64,000 nucleotides of DNA, from contig JAUJEB010000009.1 of assembly GCA_030442055.1 (NCBI GenBank), positions 124,001 to 188,000 of the forward strand, written 5' to 3'. This document shows, piece by piece, positions 25,218 through 35,051 of this stretch (position 1 is the first letter of the stretch; every line of letters starts with the position of its first letter). The notes below the pieces were generated by a model. That model was not told the origin of the DNA. It worked only from the letters and a program-made list of their open reading frames with translations, and searched no databases. Position numbers and translations under genes: made by a program. The stretch is from Agaribacillus aureus. GTDB lineage: Bacteria; Bacteroidota; Bacteroidia; Cytophagales; Cyclobacteriaceae.

Positions 25218-27074
25218 TTAAAAACCCGGTGCTACCACCGCTGTTTTTTTTACCTGAAAAGTGTTACCAGCGGGATCCAGCACATCCACCAATATGATAT
25301 AATAACCCGGATCAACCAATGATTTTGTTTCATTGGTACCATCCCATCGATAAAAACCAGTTGTTCCGCTAAGATCGTTATTTACAATTTCTTTGATTTT
25401 TCGCCCTTCAATATCATAAACAAAAATACTTACCAGGTAGCCACTTTGGTCGAATTGATAGTGGATGCCTGCAAAATCGTCAGCACCATCATTGTTCGGA
25501 TGAAATATTTTGGGTTTTATGGATATCTGATCATTCATTACACCGGTCAAAAGTTTTTGGGAGTTCTGATAACCAGGTGTCGCATGACCCACAGTACCGG
25601 CAGCTGAATGCCAGTTTTCACTGCGATTGGTTGGGTTTTCAGCCGATATTCTTTCCAGTGATACACCGTTTAAATCCTTAATTAAATTCAGGTGATAATT
25701 TTCGAGGTAATCAAAGCTGTCGATGACTTTTCCCAGACTATCAGCGATAGTCACGTTTCCTGCGTCGTCAGGAAGTGAAGGCATGTTTTGTACTTCGTAA
25801 TAGTTTTCCTCCTTTCCAAATGGGTAATCTGCTTTTAAGATCCCGACATCTTCTGTGATCACCAAATATTGGCCTGGGGCTAAAATCTGGTGGTCCTTGA
25901 TCGTAGCAACCTTAGGGTTTTGCGTAATTAGGTGGGCGTTTGTCATGTTCCAGCCTTTGAGGTTAATGTAATTTTGGGAAGCATTATATATTTCCACAAA
26001 ATCCTTGCCTCCCGGTCTTGGATTAAACAGTACTTCATTAATAACAAGGTCCATGGAATCTGAAGGTACTGCCAATGCAAATTGGAAAACATTTTTTCCT
26101 TCCCGGACCAGGTTTCCGGCGCAATCCGTCACATTTTTCACCTGCAGTGAATGCAAAGTATTAGGCTCCATGGCATTTTGAAGCCATAACCGGAATTTTT
26201 GACGATATTCCTGCCCTTCGGCGATCCGGTCAATTTGATTTTCAGGGGATATGGCAATAAGGTGGGTTTTAAGCGTATTGGATTTGATCCGTTCATTGAA
26301 GGATAAAGAGATCACGGTAGCATTTTCGACCAATACGTTGGTAATTTCCGGACCCATGAGATCGGGCTGAGCGTCAATAACGGTGTTTTCCTTTCCGGGT
26401 GTACCCCCTTCGGGGCTTTTGGAAGCCTGCCAGTTGTGATGATCCGGGCAGAGATTGAAGGGATTGATTTGTTCCATGCTCCACCCACCCTTCGATTTAT
26501 CGGGATCTCCATAGAAGCTATCGGTGTAAAAGACCTGGTCAATAATTGCGCTATCGGCAGTTTTTAAGATGAGTTGATCCCCCGAATTGTTAAGAGTCGG
26601 CCAATTATCAAGTCCTATGACCCTCCCGAAGGGCTGAAACTGAGATTCTTGTCCTTCCTTGCACAACACGATAAACTGTCCGGATCCTATTTCGGCCGCG
26701 GGCAATGTGGCGGTGGATTTGGGATCACTGATCGTCCAGCCGGTCAGGTCAACAGATTGATCCGAGGTATTGAATATTTCTATAAACTCAGCTTCCGGCA
26801 ATGCATTTGGCGGGCTCGGATCGACCATGATCTCGTTAATGACAATATCGCGGGAGCTATTGGTCTCCAAATACGATTCGCTGCATGAATGATGGGTTTT
26901 AATGCATTTTCGTAACCCTTGTCTACGAATTGCAAAGTCGGAAGCAATTATACCTCCCGTGAAGCGGGAGTGATCGGAAGCATGGTAAGGTACATGGTTG
27001 CCGGCATGTACCGCGCGTACGTTATAGAAGCATAAAAGTACCGCTGCTAAAAAAATAAGTTTAAAAAATGTCAT
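25218..27074 (-). CDS. Lamin-tail-domain surface protein
   Basis: The 618-residue protein has an N-terminal signal (TFFKLIFLAAVLLCFYNVRAVHA) and two lamin-tail (LTD) domains, IVINEIMVDPSPPN...EFIEIFNTSDQSVDLTGW (about 75-200) and VINEVLFNPRPGGKDFVEIYN (about 345-500). An Ig-like domain with VISLSFNERI lies between them. The C-terminal domain (HPNNDGADDFAGI, YDIEGRKI, FYRWDGTNE, DPGYYIILV) resembles the FlgD-Ig/CHU_C-type end common in secreted Bacteroidota proteins. LTD domains here mark large secreted or surface proteins, often associated with nuclease or adhesion functions, but no enzyme motif is present. It is probably T9SS- or Sec-exported. Confidence 0.85.
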   Translation of the reverse strand: MTFFKLIFLAAVLLCFYNVRAVHAGNHVPYHASDHSRFTGGIIASDFAIRRQGLRKCIKTHHSCSESYLETNSSRDIVINEIMVDPSPPNALPEAEFIEIFNTSDQSVDLTGWTISDPKSTATLPAAEIGSGQFIVLCKEGQESQFQPFGRVIGLDNWPTLNNSGDQLILKTADSAIIDQVFYTDSFYGDPDKSKGGWSMEQINPFNLCPDHHNWQASKSPEGGTPGKENTVIDAQPDLMGPEITNVLVENATVISLSFNERIKSNTLKTHLIAISPENQIDRIAEGQEYRQKFRLWLQNAMEPNTLHSLQVKNVTDCAGNLVREGKNVFQFALAVPSDSMDLVINEVLFNPRPGGKDFVEIYNASQNYINLKGWNMTNAHLITQNPKVATIKDHQILAPGQYLVITEDVGILKADYPFGKEENYYEVQNMPSLPDDAGNVTIADSLGKVIDSFDYLENYHLNLIKDLNGVSLERISAENPTNRSENWHSAAGTVGHATPGYQNSQKLLTGVMNDQISIKPKIFHPNNDGADDFAGIHYQFDQSGYLVSIFVYDIEGRKIKEIVNNDLSGTTGFYRWDGTNETKSLVDPGYYIILVDVLDPAGNTFQVKKTAVVAPGF

Positions 27075-27092
27075 TTTAGCGGTAAAAAAATA

Positions 27093-27120
27093 TTGAATAC
27101 ATTTAAATATAGTATTTTTG
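27093..27120 (+). promoter_or_regulatory. Promoter-like sequence upstream of asd
   Basis: TATTTTTG (27113-27120) matches the Bacteroidota -7 consensus TAnnTTTG. A TTG at 27093-27095 sits 17 bp upstream, somewhat shorter spacing than usual. It reads toward asd, 143 bases before the ATG. Confidence 0.35.
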
Positions 27121-27262
27121 CTGGTGATTAAAAATATAGGTGGTTGTCTTTATAGTTCCTTATATGCCAGAGGCCAAAGGAAATCAGTTGGCTTGATGTA
27201 ATGACGATTTGAAAAATTGTATAAGGGGCCTTGGATACAACCCTGTTTTAAACTTTACGGTT

Positions 27263-28261
27263 ATGAAATTAGCAGTAGTTGGCGCTACCGGATTGGTAGG
27301 CAATGAGGTGCTGAAAGTGGTAAAAGAAAGAAACTTTCAGTACGATGAATTAATGATGGTTGCTTCTCCCCGTTCTGTGGGTAAAACCATCACTTTTAAG
27401 GGTCAGGACTACACCGTGATTGGCATGGAGGAGGCAATTAGCAAACAACCGGATTTGGCAATATTTTCCGCCGGGGGGAGCACATCCCTGGAATGGGCGC
27501 CAAAGTTTGCGGAAGCCGGAACGATTGTCATCGACAATTCTTCTGCCTGGAGGATGAGTCCACACCACAAGCTTATTGTACCTGAGATCAACGCGACTCA
27601 GTTGAGGATTGATGACAGAATTATAGCCAATCCTAATTGTTCCACAATACAAATGGTGGTTGCCTTGGCGCCTCTGCATAAAAAATATAAGATAAAACGG
27701 ATTGTCGTTTCCACTTATCAATCGGTTACCGGTACAGGAAAGGCCGCCGTTGATCAGCTGATGAATGAAAGAGCTGGTAACAGCAATGGTGTTGACAAGG
27801 TGTATCCGTATCAGATTGATTTAAACGTATTACCTCATATCGATGTATTCCAGGATAACGGTTATACCAAGGAGGAGATGAAAATGGTTAATGAAACCAA
27901 AAAAATCCTCAATGATGACAGTATCAGTCTTACGGCCACCACCGTGAGAATACCGGTCATTGGTGGCCATTCCGAATCTGTAAATGTTGAATTTGAGCAG
28001 GAATTTGATTTAGCGGAAGTAAGAGCATTGTTAGCAGAAACCAACGGGGTGGTGGTAGAAGATGATGTCGAGCAGTTGAAGTATCCCATGCCCATTAATG
28101 CTCACAACCGGGATGAAGTATTTGTTGGTCGCCTTAGACGCGATGAGTCGCAACCAAAAACCTTGAATATGTGGATTGTCGCTGATAACCTTAGAAAAGG
28201 GGCCGCTACCAATACCGTGCAAATTGCAGAATATCTTGCGGAACATAATTTAGTTTATTGA
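27263..28261 (+). CDS. asd: Aspartate-semialdehyde dehydrogenase
   Basis: Asd reduces aspartyl-phosphate to aspartate semialdehyde in the lysine, threonine and methionine pathway. From ATG 27263 the 332-residue product begins MKLAVVGATGLVGNEVLKVV with the NADP-binding GATGLVG motif. The catalytic Cys126 lies in ANPNCSTIQM, and the catalytic His is in RIPVIGGHSESVNVE. An open extension back to 27209 is not needed. The TGA (28259-28261) overlaps the next gene's start by 4 bases. Length and motifs are normal for the bacterial type I enzyme. Confidence 0.95.
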   Translation: MKLAVVGATGLVGNEVLKVVKERNFQYDELMMVASPRSVGKTITFKGQDYTVIGMEEAISKQPDLAIFSAGGSTSLEWAPKFAEAGTIVIDNSSAWRMSPHHKLIVPEINATQLRIDDRIIANPNCSTIQMVVALAPLHKKYKIKRIVVSTYQSVTGTGKAAVDQLMNERAGNSNGVDKVYPYQIDLNVLPHIDVFQDNGYTKEEMKMVNETKKILNDDSISLTATTVRIPVIGGHSESVNVEFEQEFDLAEVRALLAETNGVVVEDDVEQLKYPMPINAHNRDEVFVGRLRRDESQPKTLNMWIVADNLRKGAATNTVQIAEYLAEHNLVY

Positions 28262-29457
28262 TTGCCGAGCTTTCTCAACCGCATATTCAAAAATTTATTT
28301 TGGAACACCAGGAGGATGATCCTGCCAATCTGCTTTTGGCAGCGGGCAAATATCCTGGTGTTCCGATACGCGAAGTAGCTGCACAAATTAAAGCCAGGCA
28401 AAAGGCCAAAAATAAAATCCCTTCCTGGTACCAGGACAGTGCGATCATATTTCCACCGGCATTGTCAATGGAGCAATGTTCCTCGGAATCTACGGCAAAG
28501 TTAAAAAGTGAGTGGCTGAAAGGCGATAAGCTCGTAGATCTTACCGGAGGAGCCGGTGTAGATACTTATTTTCTAAGCCGGAGATTTAATCAAACCTGTT
28601 ATGTTGAAAAAAATCCTGCGCTTAGTCTGCTTGCTAAACATAATTTTGCCAGGCTGCAAGCAGCGCACATCCAGGTTCATACCGCCGATGCCCTTGATTT
28701 TTTAAAGCGAAATAAACATCCGGTTGATTGGATTTACATAGATCCGGCCAGACGAAACGAAGCCAATACCAAAGTATTCCGGTTGTCGGACTGCCAGCCT
28801 GATGTCACCAAAATTCAGGAAACACTTTTTCAGCACACTGACAATGTACTGGTTAAGACGTCGCCAATGCTGGATATCAAAATGGCTGTAAAGGAGTTGG
28901 GACAAGTAAGGAAAATTTACGTCGTAGCTGTTAAGAATGAGGTGAAGGAGGTTTTATACGCCCTGTGCAGAGGACATGAAAGCTCTCCTGATATTGAAGC
29001 ACTAAATGTCCTGAGTTCCGGGGAAAAAGATTCTTTTTCTTTTAACAGCAACGGAGAATCAGCAGCCCGCATGTCTTTGGATTATCCGCAGGAATATCTT
29101 TATGAGCCCAACGCGGCGATCCTGAAAGCCGGAGGATTCAGAATCATTGGGGAATATTTTAATTTATCCAAACTTCATCAGCACAGTCATCTTTTTACGT
29201 CCAACGACTATGTTGAAAATTTCCCGGGGCGGAAATTTAAAATTCTGGCTGTTTGTAAATATGATAAAAAGGAGATCCAGGCTCAGATTGCGGATCGCAA
29301 GGCAAATATAACCACCAGAAACTTTCCCTATTCCGTAGACGTGATCCGAAAAAAAACCAGGTTAAAGCCAGGTGGAGATACCTACGTTTTTGCCACTACC
29401 AATATGGATCGACGACTGATCCTGCTGGTTTGTAATAAAATTTCCCCGGTAAACTGA
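28258..29457 (+). CDS. Class I SAM-dependent methyltransferase (THUMP-like C-terminus)
   Basis: The 399-residue protein has a Rossmann methyltransferase core with KLVDLTGGAGVDTYFLSRRF (motif I), CYVEKNPALSLLAKHNF (acidic end of strand 2) and WIYIDPARRNEANTKVF (the catalytic DPAR-type loop). Downstream are VLVKTSPMLDIKMAVKEL and a C-terminal THUMP-like segment. Such proteins are annotated as RNA- or protein-methyltransferases of unknown specificity, and DPA[RP] after motif IV often indicates N-methylation of RNA bases. The start is TTG 28258, overlapping the asd stop by 4 bases, so the two genes are likely coupled. It converges on the FG-GAP gene. Confidence 0.85.
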   Translation: MIAELSQPHIQKFILEHQEDDPANLLLAAGKYPGVPIREVAAQIKARQKAKNKIPSWYQDSAIIFPPALSMEQCSSESTAKLKSEWLKGDKLVDLTGGAGVDTYFLSRRFNQTCYVEKNPALSLLAKHNFARLQAAHIQVHTADALDFLKRNKHPVDWIYIDPARRNEANTKVFRLSDCQPDVTKIQETLFQHTDNVLVKTSPMLDIKMAVKELGQVRKIYVVAVKNEVKEVLYALCRGHESSPDIEALNVLSSGEKDSFSFNSNGESAARMSLDYPQEYLYEPNAAILKAGGFRIIGEYFNLSKLHQHSHLFTSNDYVENFPGRKFKILAVCKYDKKEIQAQIADRKANITTRNFPYSVDVIRKKTRLKPGGDTYVFATTNMDRRLILLVCNKISPVN

Positions 29458-29511
29458 CGGTCTGCAAATAATGTAGTTGATCATTACCTCCCAAAACCAA
29501 AAGCCCGCATC

Positions 29512-31740
29512 TTATTTCTGGATCAGCAATCTCTCCGTATTTTTTCCCGAAGTGTTTTTAGCCATTAATAAATAAAGGCCATTGGGAAGAGTAGAGATAT
29601 CAACGGGTAAAATCTGGTTGGTGTTGACGGCTCCCAGATCTGATATTTTTTGGCCCAACACATTAAAGAGGGTTAATTCTGCAGGTTGGTTGCTTTCAAT
29701 TTTTAAAGTTTTCTCATCGGTGACGGGGTTGGGATAGACTACGAGCGTCAAATTACTGCCGTTGTCCCCATCTGTTTTCTTTTGACTTTTATTTAACAAC
29801 AACTGTACACCGCCCTGAACATTTCCAACAATCATTTCCGGCAACCGGTCATTATTTAAATCAGCAAAACCAGTCCATGATTGTCTGCCAAAGCGCGAGG
29901 CTACCGTTGATTCTTTAAGTTTATTTACAACAACACTTTCAAAGGGCGCAGAAGGATTATCTATATTGTTTAAAAAATCCTCATAAATATTAATCTTCCC
30001 CGATCCGTTGGTAATGATCAGCTCCAACCGGTTGTCGCCATTTAGATCGAAAGCATTAATAGAAGGTGTTCTTTTAAAAATATCATTTCCAATGTTAAAA
30101 AAAGTTTCGTTTTCGACGACAAACTCATTCGAGGCGTTATTTCTGTAATATACGATAGCGCCGGTTGGTTTGCCCAACAAAATATCCAGGTACCGGTCGC
30201 CATCTATGTCTATAAAGAATAAGTTGTCTTTATTACTGGTAGAAAAAGCTATTTTCTGGGCCTGGTTTAGATCAAATGAAAAAGCGTTTTGACCTGTGGC
30301 ATTATTGGGCAGAAAAAAGACATCTTTTGTAAGATTGTCGCCTTCAGCGCTGCCGGTATAAATAATGTCCGGTTGATTATCCAGGTCATAATCCGCCAGA
30401 AACAACTGGAGGTTTTTTAGTTTTAAGGATGAAAAATTTAGGTAGTCTTCATCTATTAAGGCAAAAGACGGTGCTGTGACATTGCCGACGTTTTCAAATA
30501 AAAACAAGGTGGCAAAAAAATCGTCACCCCTGGTGAACCCTTTACTGCTCAAAATCAGGTCGCTATCGCCGTCGCTGTCAAAATCGAGGAATAACGGGTA
30601 AGCATTTTCCCCTAAGTCCAGGGATTCATTTTGGATAAAATCATTGCCGGCGAAAGTAAATTGGGGGTTGCTGTCGCTGCCACTGTTGAGATACAACCAG
30701 CTGGAATTTTTGAAGTTAATCAGGTCTCCCAAATTGTCAGCCGTATTTGGCGCTACAATCAGATCCTTGACGCCGTCAAAATTGACATCTTCATAATAGC
30801 CTGCCGGAAAAAAAGGAAAACTGATACGGTCTTGGGTATTTGGATAATTATCATTGAAATCCAGCATCAACGCCGCATCGGCGGTGCCATGATTTTCGAA
30901 ATAGACCAGATCGGTGCATTCCTCGTCACCGAAAAGTATATCTTTATCTTCATCGCCGTCGTTATCAAAGGCCAGGAGCGCTTTTCCTCCGGCATGATTA
31001 ACGCGGGCAGCGCGGCTGCCATTTTTTTCAGCGCATGTTTCCCCGAAAGCGTAGTCTCCACAATTGCACTCCGCAAACCTACCCCAATTGCGATCAACAC
31101 GCTGGAAATCCAGGCTATCGCAAATGCCATATTTTTCCATACTGCGATTCAGGTGGTGGTCAATGGTACCTCCGGCAAAAAAGTTAAACACCAAAATATC
31201 CAGATCGCCGTCACCGTCAAGGTCATTAATTGCCGGAATATCGGATTCATTTACCTGTAAATTAATGCGGGAGGAGGAGCCCTGCGTAAATAGCGGATCG
31301 GCTACCACTTCCCATGCAGGCAGGTCATCCGACACATTTCTATAAATTTTCATCCCCAAAAGGGCATTGGTGAAGATATCTTTTTTTCCGTCGCAGTCGT
31401 AGTCTGCCAACACCATCCAATTGCTAACGTCTTCGGGGAAAAAATGCTCGTAATCGCTGTCGTATTCATAGCGATTGTTTTCGATGTTTATGTAAGTTAA
31501 TATTTTCCCGGATGTGCGGTCAAAAATGACCAGGTCATCACGGTTGTCGTTATTTAAATCCATGACCTGGTATTGCCCGGAGTTGAGCCCCCCTGCCCAC
31601 GGTAAATCCAACTGATTCCCATCGATGCTGACGGGAATACTGGTGTCCGGTTCAAAAGAAAATTGTGAATGCCCCTTTAGAATAAAAAAAGACAATATTA
31701 CCGCAGCGATTCCAAATTTGCCCCCTAGTGTTTTTACCAT
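29512..31740 (-). CDS. FG-GAP repeat protein with T9SS sorting domain
   Basis: The 742-residue protein starts with a signal (LGGKFGIAAVILSFFILKGHSQ) and continues as a beta-propeller-type chain of FG-GAP/VCBS-like repeats with D-x-[DN]-x-D/N-G calcium loops (NDNRDDL, DYDCDGKKD, DLDGDGDLD, DFDSDGDSD, DLNGDNRLE, DLNNDRLPE). The last ~80 residues are a type A T9SS C-terminal sorting domain: LVVYPNPVTDE, LFNVLGQKI, LPVDISTLPNGLYLLMAKN. It should be secreted through the T9SS and anchored at or released from the cell surface. Repeat number suggests a full propeller with adhesion or structural function. No enzyme domain is seen. Confidence 0.9.
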   Translation of the reverse strand: MVKTLGGKFGIAAVILSFFILKGHSQFSFEPDTSIPVSIDGNQLDLPWAGGLNSGQYQVMDLNNDNRDDLVIFDRTSGKILTYINIENNRYEYDSDYEHFFPEDVSNWMVLADYDCDGKKDIFTNALLGMKIYRNVSDDLPAWEVVADPLFTQGSSSRINLQVNESDIPAINDLDGDGDLDILVFNFFAGGTIDHHLNRSMEKYGICDSLDFQRVDRNWGRFAECNCGDYAFGETCAEKNGSRAARVNHAGGKALLAFDNDGDEDKDILFGDEECTDLVYFENHGTADAALMLDFNDNYPNTQDRISFPFFPAGYYEDVNFDGVKDLIVAPNTADNLGDLINFKNSSWLYLNSGSDSNPQFTFAGNDFIQNESLDLGENAYPLFLDFDSDGDSDLILSSKGFTRGDDFFATLFLFENVGNVTAPSFALIDEDYLNFSSLKLKNLQLFLADYDLDNQPDIIYTGSAEGDNLTKDVFFLPNNATGQNAFSFDLNQAQKIAFSTSNKDNLFFIDIDGDRYLDILLGKPTGAIVYYRNNASNEFVVENETFFNIGNDIFKRTPSINAFDLNGDNRLELIITNGSGKINIYEDFLNNIDNPSAPFESVVVNKLKESTVASRFGRQSWTGFADLNNDRLPEMIVGNVQGGVQLLLNKSQKKTDGDNGSNLTLVVYPNPVTDEKTLKIESNQPAELTLFNVLGQKISDLGAVNTNQILPVDISTLPNGLYLLMAKNTSGKNTERLLIQK

Positions 31741-31909
31741 ATCTCTGTTATATAACGTATAAAGCCGCCTGCTGTTTTGATAAGGAAGATTTTGTCCTAA
31801 GTTTCTTTTAAGCTAAAAATTTGCTTCTGTTAGTCTGTCAATAGTTGATATATCTCCTTATAAAATACAGCGAAGGGCCGTAAATACCCTAATGACTATA
31901 TCGGTTAAT

Positions 31910-32557
31910 TTACTTGTAAACGATTATATAAAAGCCCAGCCATATAAAAAGAAATAACACATAAGAGCTAAATACAATGCTATAAGCATAGCTAAGCTTC
32001 TTTTTGGCAGAAAAGTGAATAAGGTATACCAGCACAAACCAATACATAACTTCAAACAGATTAATCGATTTTAGGGGGTAATGCCATTTTTTTTCTATTA
32101 ATTCATAGTCAAAAAAGTGCATAAGGGATAGTGGGTAAAAGGCTTTGACGTCCCAGAATGTTGGATCGGTTTCGAAAAACATAAACCAGGCAGTTTTAAT
32201 AAAATCAGGGAGCAAAAAAAGTGTTTCGCCGATCAAAACAATTTGCCAAAGCCGTCCATAGGTGATCTTGTAACCAAACATGAAACAGCCGACCCAAAGC
32301 ACAAAGCTGATAATTGTAAATTTCCAAAGATAATAGATTGGTATCGAAAGATATTGAAGCGCGGTGATGAAATGAAGTACGGTCATTTGGCCTTTTCCCT
32401 CCATAATCTCAAAGGCGGCAATTCGGCTTTCTATAAAGCTTTTTTTGATAAATAATAATAAAAATGTAGCCAGGCATAATAAAATAAAATAGGCCCATTT
32501 ATTCATATTGATTAAATCGTCAGCAATCTGGAAACGTTTGCTTCGATCGGTGGTCAT
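31910..32557 (-). CDS. Multi-pass membrane protein of unknown function
   Basis: The frame is open to 32632, but MTTDRSKRF (32557) or MNKWAYF (32506) are better starts. The product has about five to six hydrophobic segments (WAYFILLCLATFLLLFI, LSIPIYYLWKFTIISFVLWVGCFMFGY, IVLIGETLFLLPDFIKTAWFMFF, MYWFVLVYLIHF and a C-terminal VLFLFIWLGFYIIVY) with a YIP1-like feel. The family is not recognised with certainty. It lies between two unrelated genes on the same strand. No soluble domain or motif suggests a substrate. Confidence 0.6.
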   Translation of the reverse strand: MTTDRSKRFQIADDLINMNKWAYFILLCLATFLLLFIKKSFIESRIAAFEIMEGKGQMTVLHFITALQYLSIPIYYLWKFTIISFVLWVGCFMFGYKITYGRLWQIVLIGETLFLLPDFIKTAWFMFFETDPTFWDVKAFYPLSLMHFFDYELIEKKWHYPLKSINLFEVMYWFVLVYLIHFSAKKKLSYAYSIVFSSYVLFLFIWLGFYIIVYK

Positions 32558-32696
32558 GGGTTCACTTTTGTTATCATGTTTGCAAATAAGAAGAGCGCCA
32601 AGGTAAAAAAAATGCGAGGCAATACCAACCATTTATTTAAGGGGACCAGGTGTTTAACCGGATATGGGAATGGGGCCAGCGTCTAAGAACCTAAGC

Positions 32697-33917
32697 TTAT
32701 CCTCTCCGCAACGATTTTAGGGCGCTGTGTGCTCTTTTATAAGAGGGATGGCTGCTTTTCGCCTGTTTTTTGACCAGTTTAAAATACTTTTTCGCCTCGC
32801 GCTTGTCGCCCTCCTCGCTGGCGATCTCACCCAGGCTTAATAGCGAATAAAGATAGTAACCGGTATTCGTGGCATCAATTCTTTCCGAAAAATCCACAGC
32901 TCTTTTATAATAGTGTTCCGCCTGATCTTTATTCCCAAAAGAGTCATAAATTTGGCCGAGGAAGAATCCGGCATATCTGCCGCTGGTAGCCTCATAACCT
33001 CTTGCCCCCGAGTCGATCTTTTCCAATAAATCCAGTGTGACACCTCTCGCCTGTATGTATTGTCCGCTGGTATATAAAAGCCGGGCATAATAGCGATGGA
33101 AGTAAGCATTGTCGGGAAAAGTTTGGTGCAAATACTCTGCAATCTGCAGGCTGCCGGCGACATCTTTTTCTTCGGTTGCCAGTAATCTCATCAAAAAATA
33201 TTGTGCTTCGGTTCTCGTATAAAAAGCGTTTAATGAAACCTCCCTCAATTGCTTTAGCCCCAGCTCCTTATCGCCTTTTTTGAAAAAAATCAGGATGGGT
33301 TTTAGCAGCGGATAATTTTCGGGGATCCAGACCGAATAATAGTTGTATAAGGCATCACCAAACAACAGTTCAGGGCTGAAATCCGGTTTCTTTTTGCTTT
33401 CCTCCAGATACTTCAGTGCATTTTTTCCGTTGACAGCGGCCTTTCTCCAGTTTCTTCTTTCGGAGTGTATGCGGCCTTTAAATCCATAGGCTGCTGCCAG
33501 AAAAAAAGCAGCTTCTACATTGTCTTTATCCTGATAATAAAGCTTTTCAGCCTTGGCAATGGCGGTATCCATGTAGGATAGAAGCCGCTCATCGTAAAGG
33601 GTGACATTTTGATTGGGTACGATTTTCCACCATTCATTGAGCCCCAATAAAAAATAAGGCAGGGGATGCCATCCAAAACGATATTTTAATGCCTTGAAGG
33701 CAACACTGGCTTCCTCATGTTTGAAATTATACATGTTGTTAACCGCTTCAGTTATTTCGATCTGAAGCTGCATGTTATTAAGCAGTGACGTGTTGCTGAT
33801 AGACGAGGGCTCGGTTTGAGATTGGGCATACACCATCACGGGCATCGACAGGGATAAAGATGCCGCTAGCAAGTAAAAAACTGCTACCTCTCCTATTTTC
33901 CTTATTGGGTTAAACAA
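32697..33917 (-). CDS. Secreted TPR protein
   Basis: The 406-residue protein has a signal (to MVYAQ, about residue 32) and then tandem helical repeats of TPR/Sel1 type (NVEAAFFLAAAYGFKGRIHSERRNW, FFLGQIYDSFGNKDQAEHYYKRA, YYLYSLLSLGEIASEEGDKREAKKYF). No catalytic residues are apparent. It should be periplasmic or surface exposed and mediate protein-protein contacts. A well-packed region with AAAYGFKGR and FGDALYNYYSVWIPE resembles the DUF/TPR hybrids common in Bacteroidota. Neighbours give no functional hint. It has a divergent spacing to the SDR gene, leaving 326 bases of regulatory DNA. Confidence 0.75.
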   Translation of the reverse strand: MFNPIRKIGEVAVFYLLAASLSLSMPVMVYAQSQTEPSSISNTSLLNNMQLQIEITEAVNNMYNFKHEEASVAFKALKYRFGWHPLPYFLLGLNEWWKIVPNQNVTLYDERLLSYMDTAIAKAEKLYYQDKDNVEAAFFLAAAYGFKGRIHSERRNWRKAAVNGKNALKYLEESKKKPDFSPELLFGDALYNYYSVWIPENYPLLKPILIFFKKGDKELGLKQLREVSLNAFYTRTEAQYFLMRLLATEEKDVAGSLQIAEYLHQTFPDNAYFHRYYARLLYTSGQYIQARGVTLDLLEKIDSGARGYEATSGRYAGFFLGQIYDSFGNKDQAEHYYKRAVDFSERIDATNTGYYLYSLLSLGEIASEEGDKREAKKYFKLVKKQAKSSHPSYKRAHSALKSLRRG

Positions 33918-34243
33918 ATTGTAGTTTATATAGAGGCTCCAATTTAAATGAATATTTTTAATTAAATCAAGTGAATGACCAAAAGTTCAAATATTAATTC
34001 CGGAGCAATTACTAAAATTCTTACAGGCGCTTTATTCCTCTTTACAAAAACGACTCAAACCGGCTTTCGGTTTTGACAGCGAAAATTGTACTTCACCTCA
34101 TGAAAGATGAAGTATAGATATAAAACGTTGCATTTCACAATAAATTAGCCACAAGGCAAAAATTGTTTGTCCCGAAATTTTGTTATCAATAATAGTATTG
34201 TAGTTTGGCATAAATAATTTTGACGATAACGGTAAATTACATT
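33918..34243. other. Divergent intergenic region with candidate SDR promoter
   Basis: TTTG at 34179-34182, N18 and TAGTTTG at 34201-34207 resemble a Bacteroidota promoter reading toward the SDR gene. The rest of these 326 bases shows no ORF or other structure that I can support. Confidence 0.35.
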
Positions 34244-35032
34244 ATGGAGATAGACTTAAAGGAAAAGAGAGCAGTGGTTTGTGGGAGCACGCAAGGTATT
34301 GGCAAAGCTTCTGCCATTCAACTTTCAAAGGCAGGTGCAGCGATAACGCTGGTGGCGAGAAATGAAGAAGCGTTAGCCAATGTGCTGAAAGAGCTGGACA
34401 CTTCCTTTGGACAAAAACATGAATACTTGTGTGCAGATTTTTCGGACCTGGCAAAGGTCAGGGCTGTTATCGGCGACTATGTTGAAAAAGCGCCAAAAGT
34501 ACACATTTTGGTAAACAATACCGGAGGGCCTCCTGCCGGGAAAGCTATTGATGCCGGAAGCGAGGAATATCAGGCGGCTTTTACGGCCCATCTTCTTTGC
34601 AATCAATTTTTGGCCCAATCTTTCGTTCCTTTAATGAAAGCAGAACATTATGGAAGAATTATCAACATCATTTCTACCTCTGTGAAATCTCCAATTCCAG
34701 GGCTGGGGGTTTCCAACACTATCAGAGGTGCAGTGGCTAGCTGGGCAAAGACTTTGGCAGGTGAACTTGGCGCTTATGGTATTACTGTAAATAATGTGTT
34801 ACCAGGACTTACCAAAACCGCCCGCCTGTTTTCGTTGATTAAAACCAAGGCGGCTGAAGCCAATATTACCGAGGAGGAACAAACCCGGGCCATGGTAACT
34901 TCTGTTCCTGTGCGCCGGCTGGCTGAGCCCGAAGAAGTTGCGGCGGCCGTGATGTTTCTGGCATCGCCGCTTGCCTCCTATATAAACGGCATCAATTTGC
35001 CGGTTGATGGGGGGCGAACCACCAGTTTATAG
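34244..35032 (+). CDS. SDR-family oxidoreductase
   Basis: This is a classical short-chain dehydrogenase. The likely start is ATG 34244 (MEIDLKEKRAVV); an in-frame TTG at 34220 would add eight residues. VVCGSTQGIGKASAI is the dinucleotide-binding motif (normally T/SGxxxGIG), NNTGGPPAG follows the NNAG position, and SPIPGLGVSNTIRGAVASW occupies the place of the usual S-Y-K active site (S-x12-Y-x3-K). Here Y is replaced by N and K by A/V, so the canonical tyrosine and lysine are absent. This makes it either an atypical family member or a non-catalytic SDR. The C-terminal LINLPVDGG-like ending (INGINLPVDGGRTTSL) is typical. It precedes the DUF4136 gene by 19 bases. Confidence 0.85.
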   Translation: MEIDLKEKRAVVCGSTQGIGKASAIQLSKAGAAITLVARNEEALANVLKELDTSFGQKHEYLCADFSDLAKVRAVIGDYVEKAPKVHILVNNTGGPPAGKAIDAGSEEYQAAFTAHLLCNQFLAQSFVPLMKAEHYGRIINIISTSVKSPIPGLGVSNTIRGAVASWAKTLAGELGAYGITVNNVLPGLTKTARLFSLIKTKAAEANITEEEQTRAMVTSVPVRRLAEPEEVAAAVMFLASPLASYINGINLPVDGGRTTSL

Positions 35033-35051
35033 TATAACTGAATGAACACAT

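Noticed and set aside
30631-31260. 209-residue ORF opposite the FG-GAP protein
   Set aside because: It is a long shadow of the aspartate/glycine-rich repeat gene on the other strand (isoleucine-rich as expected).
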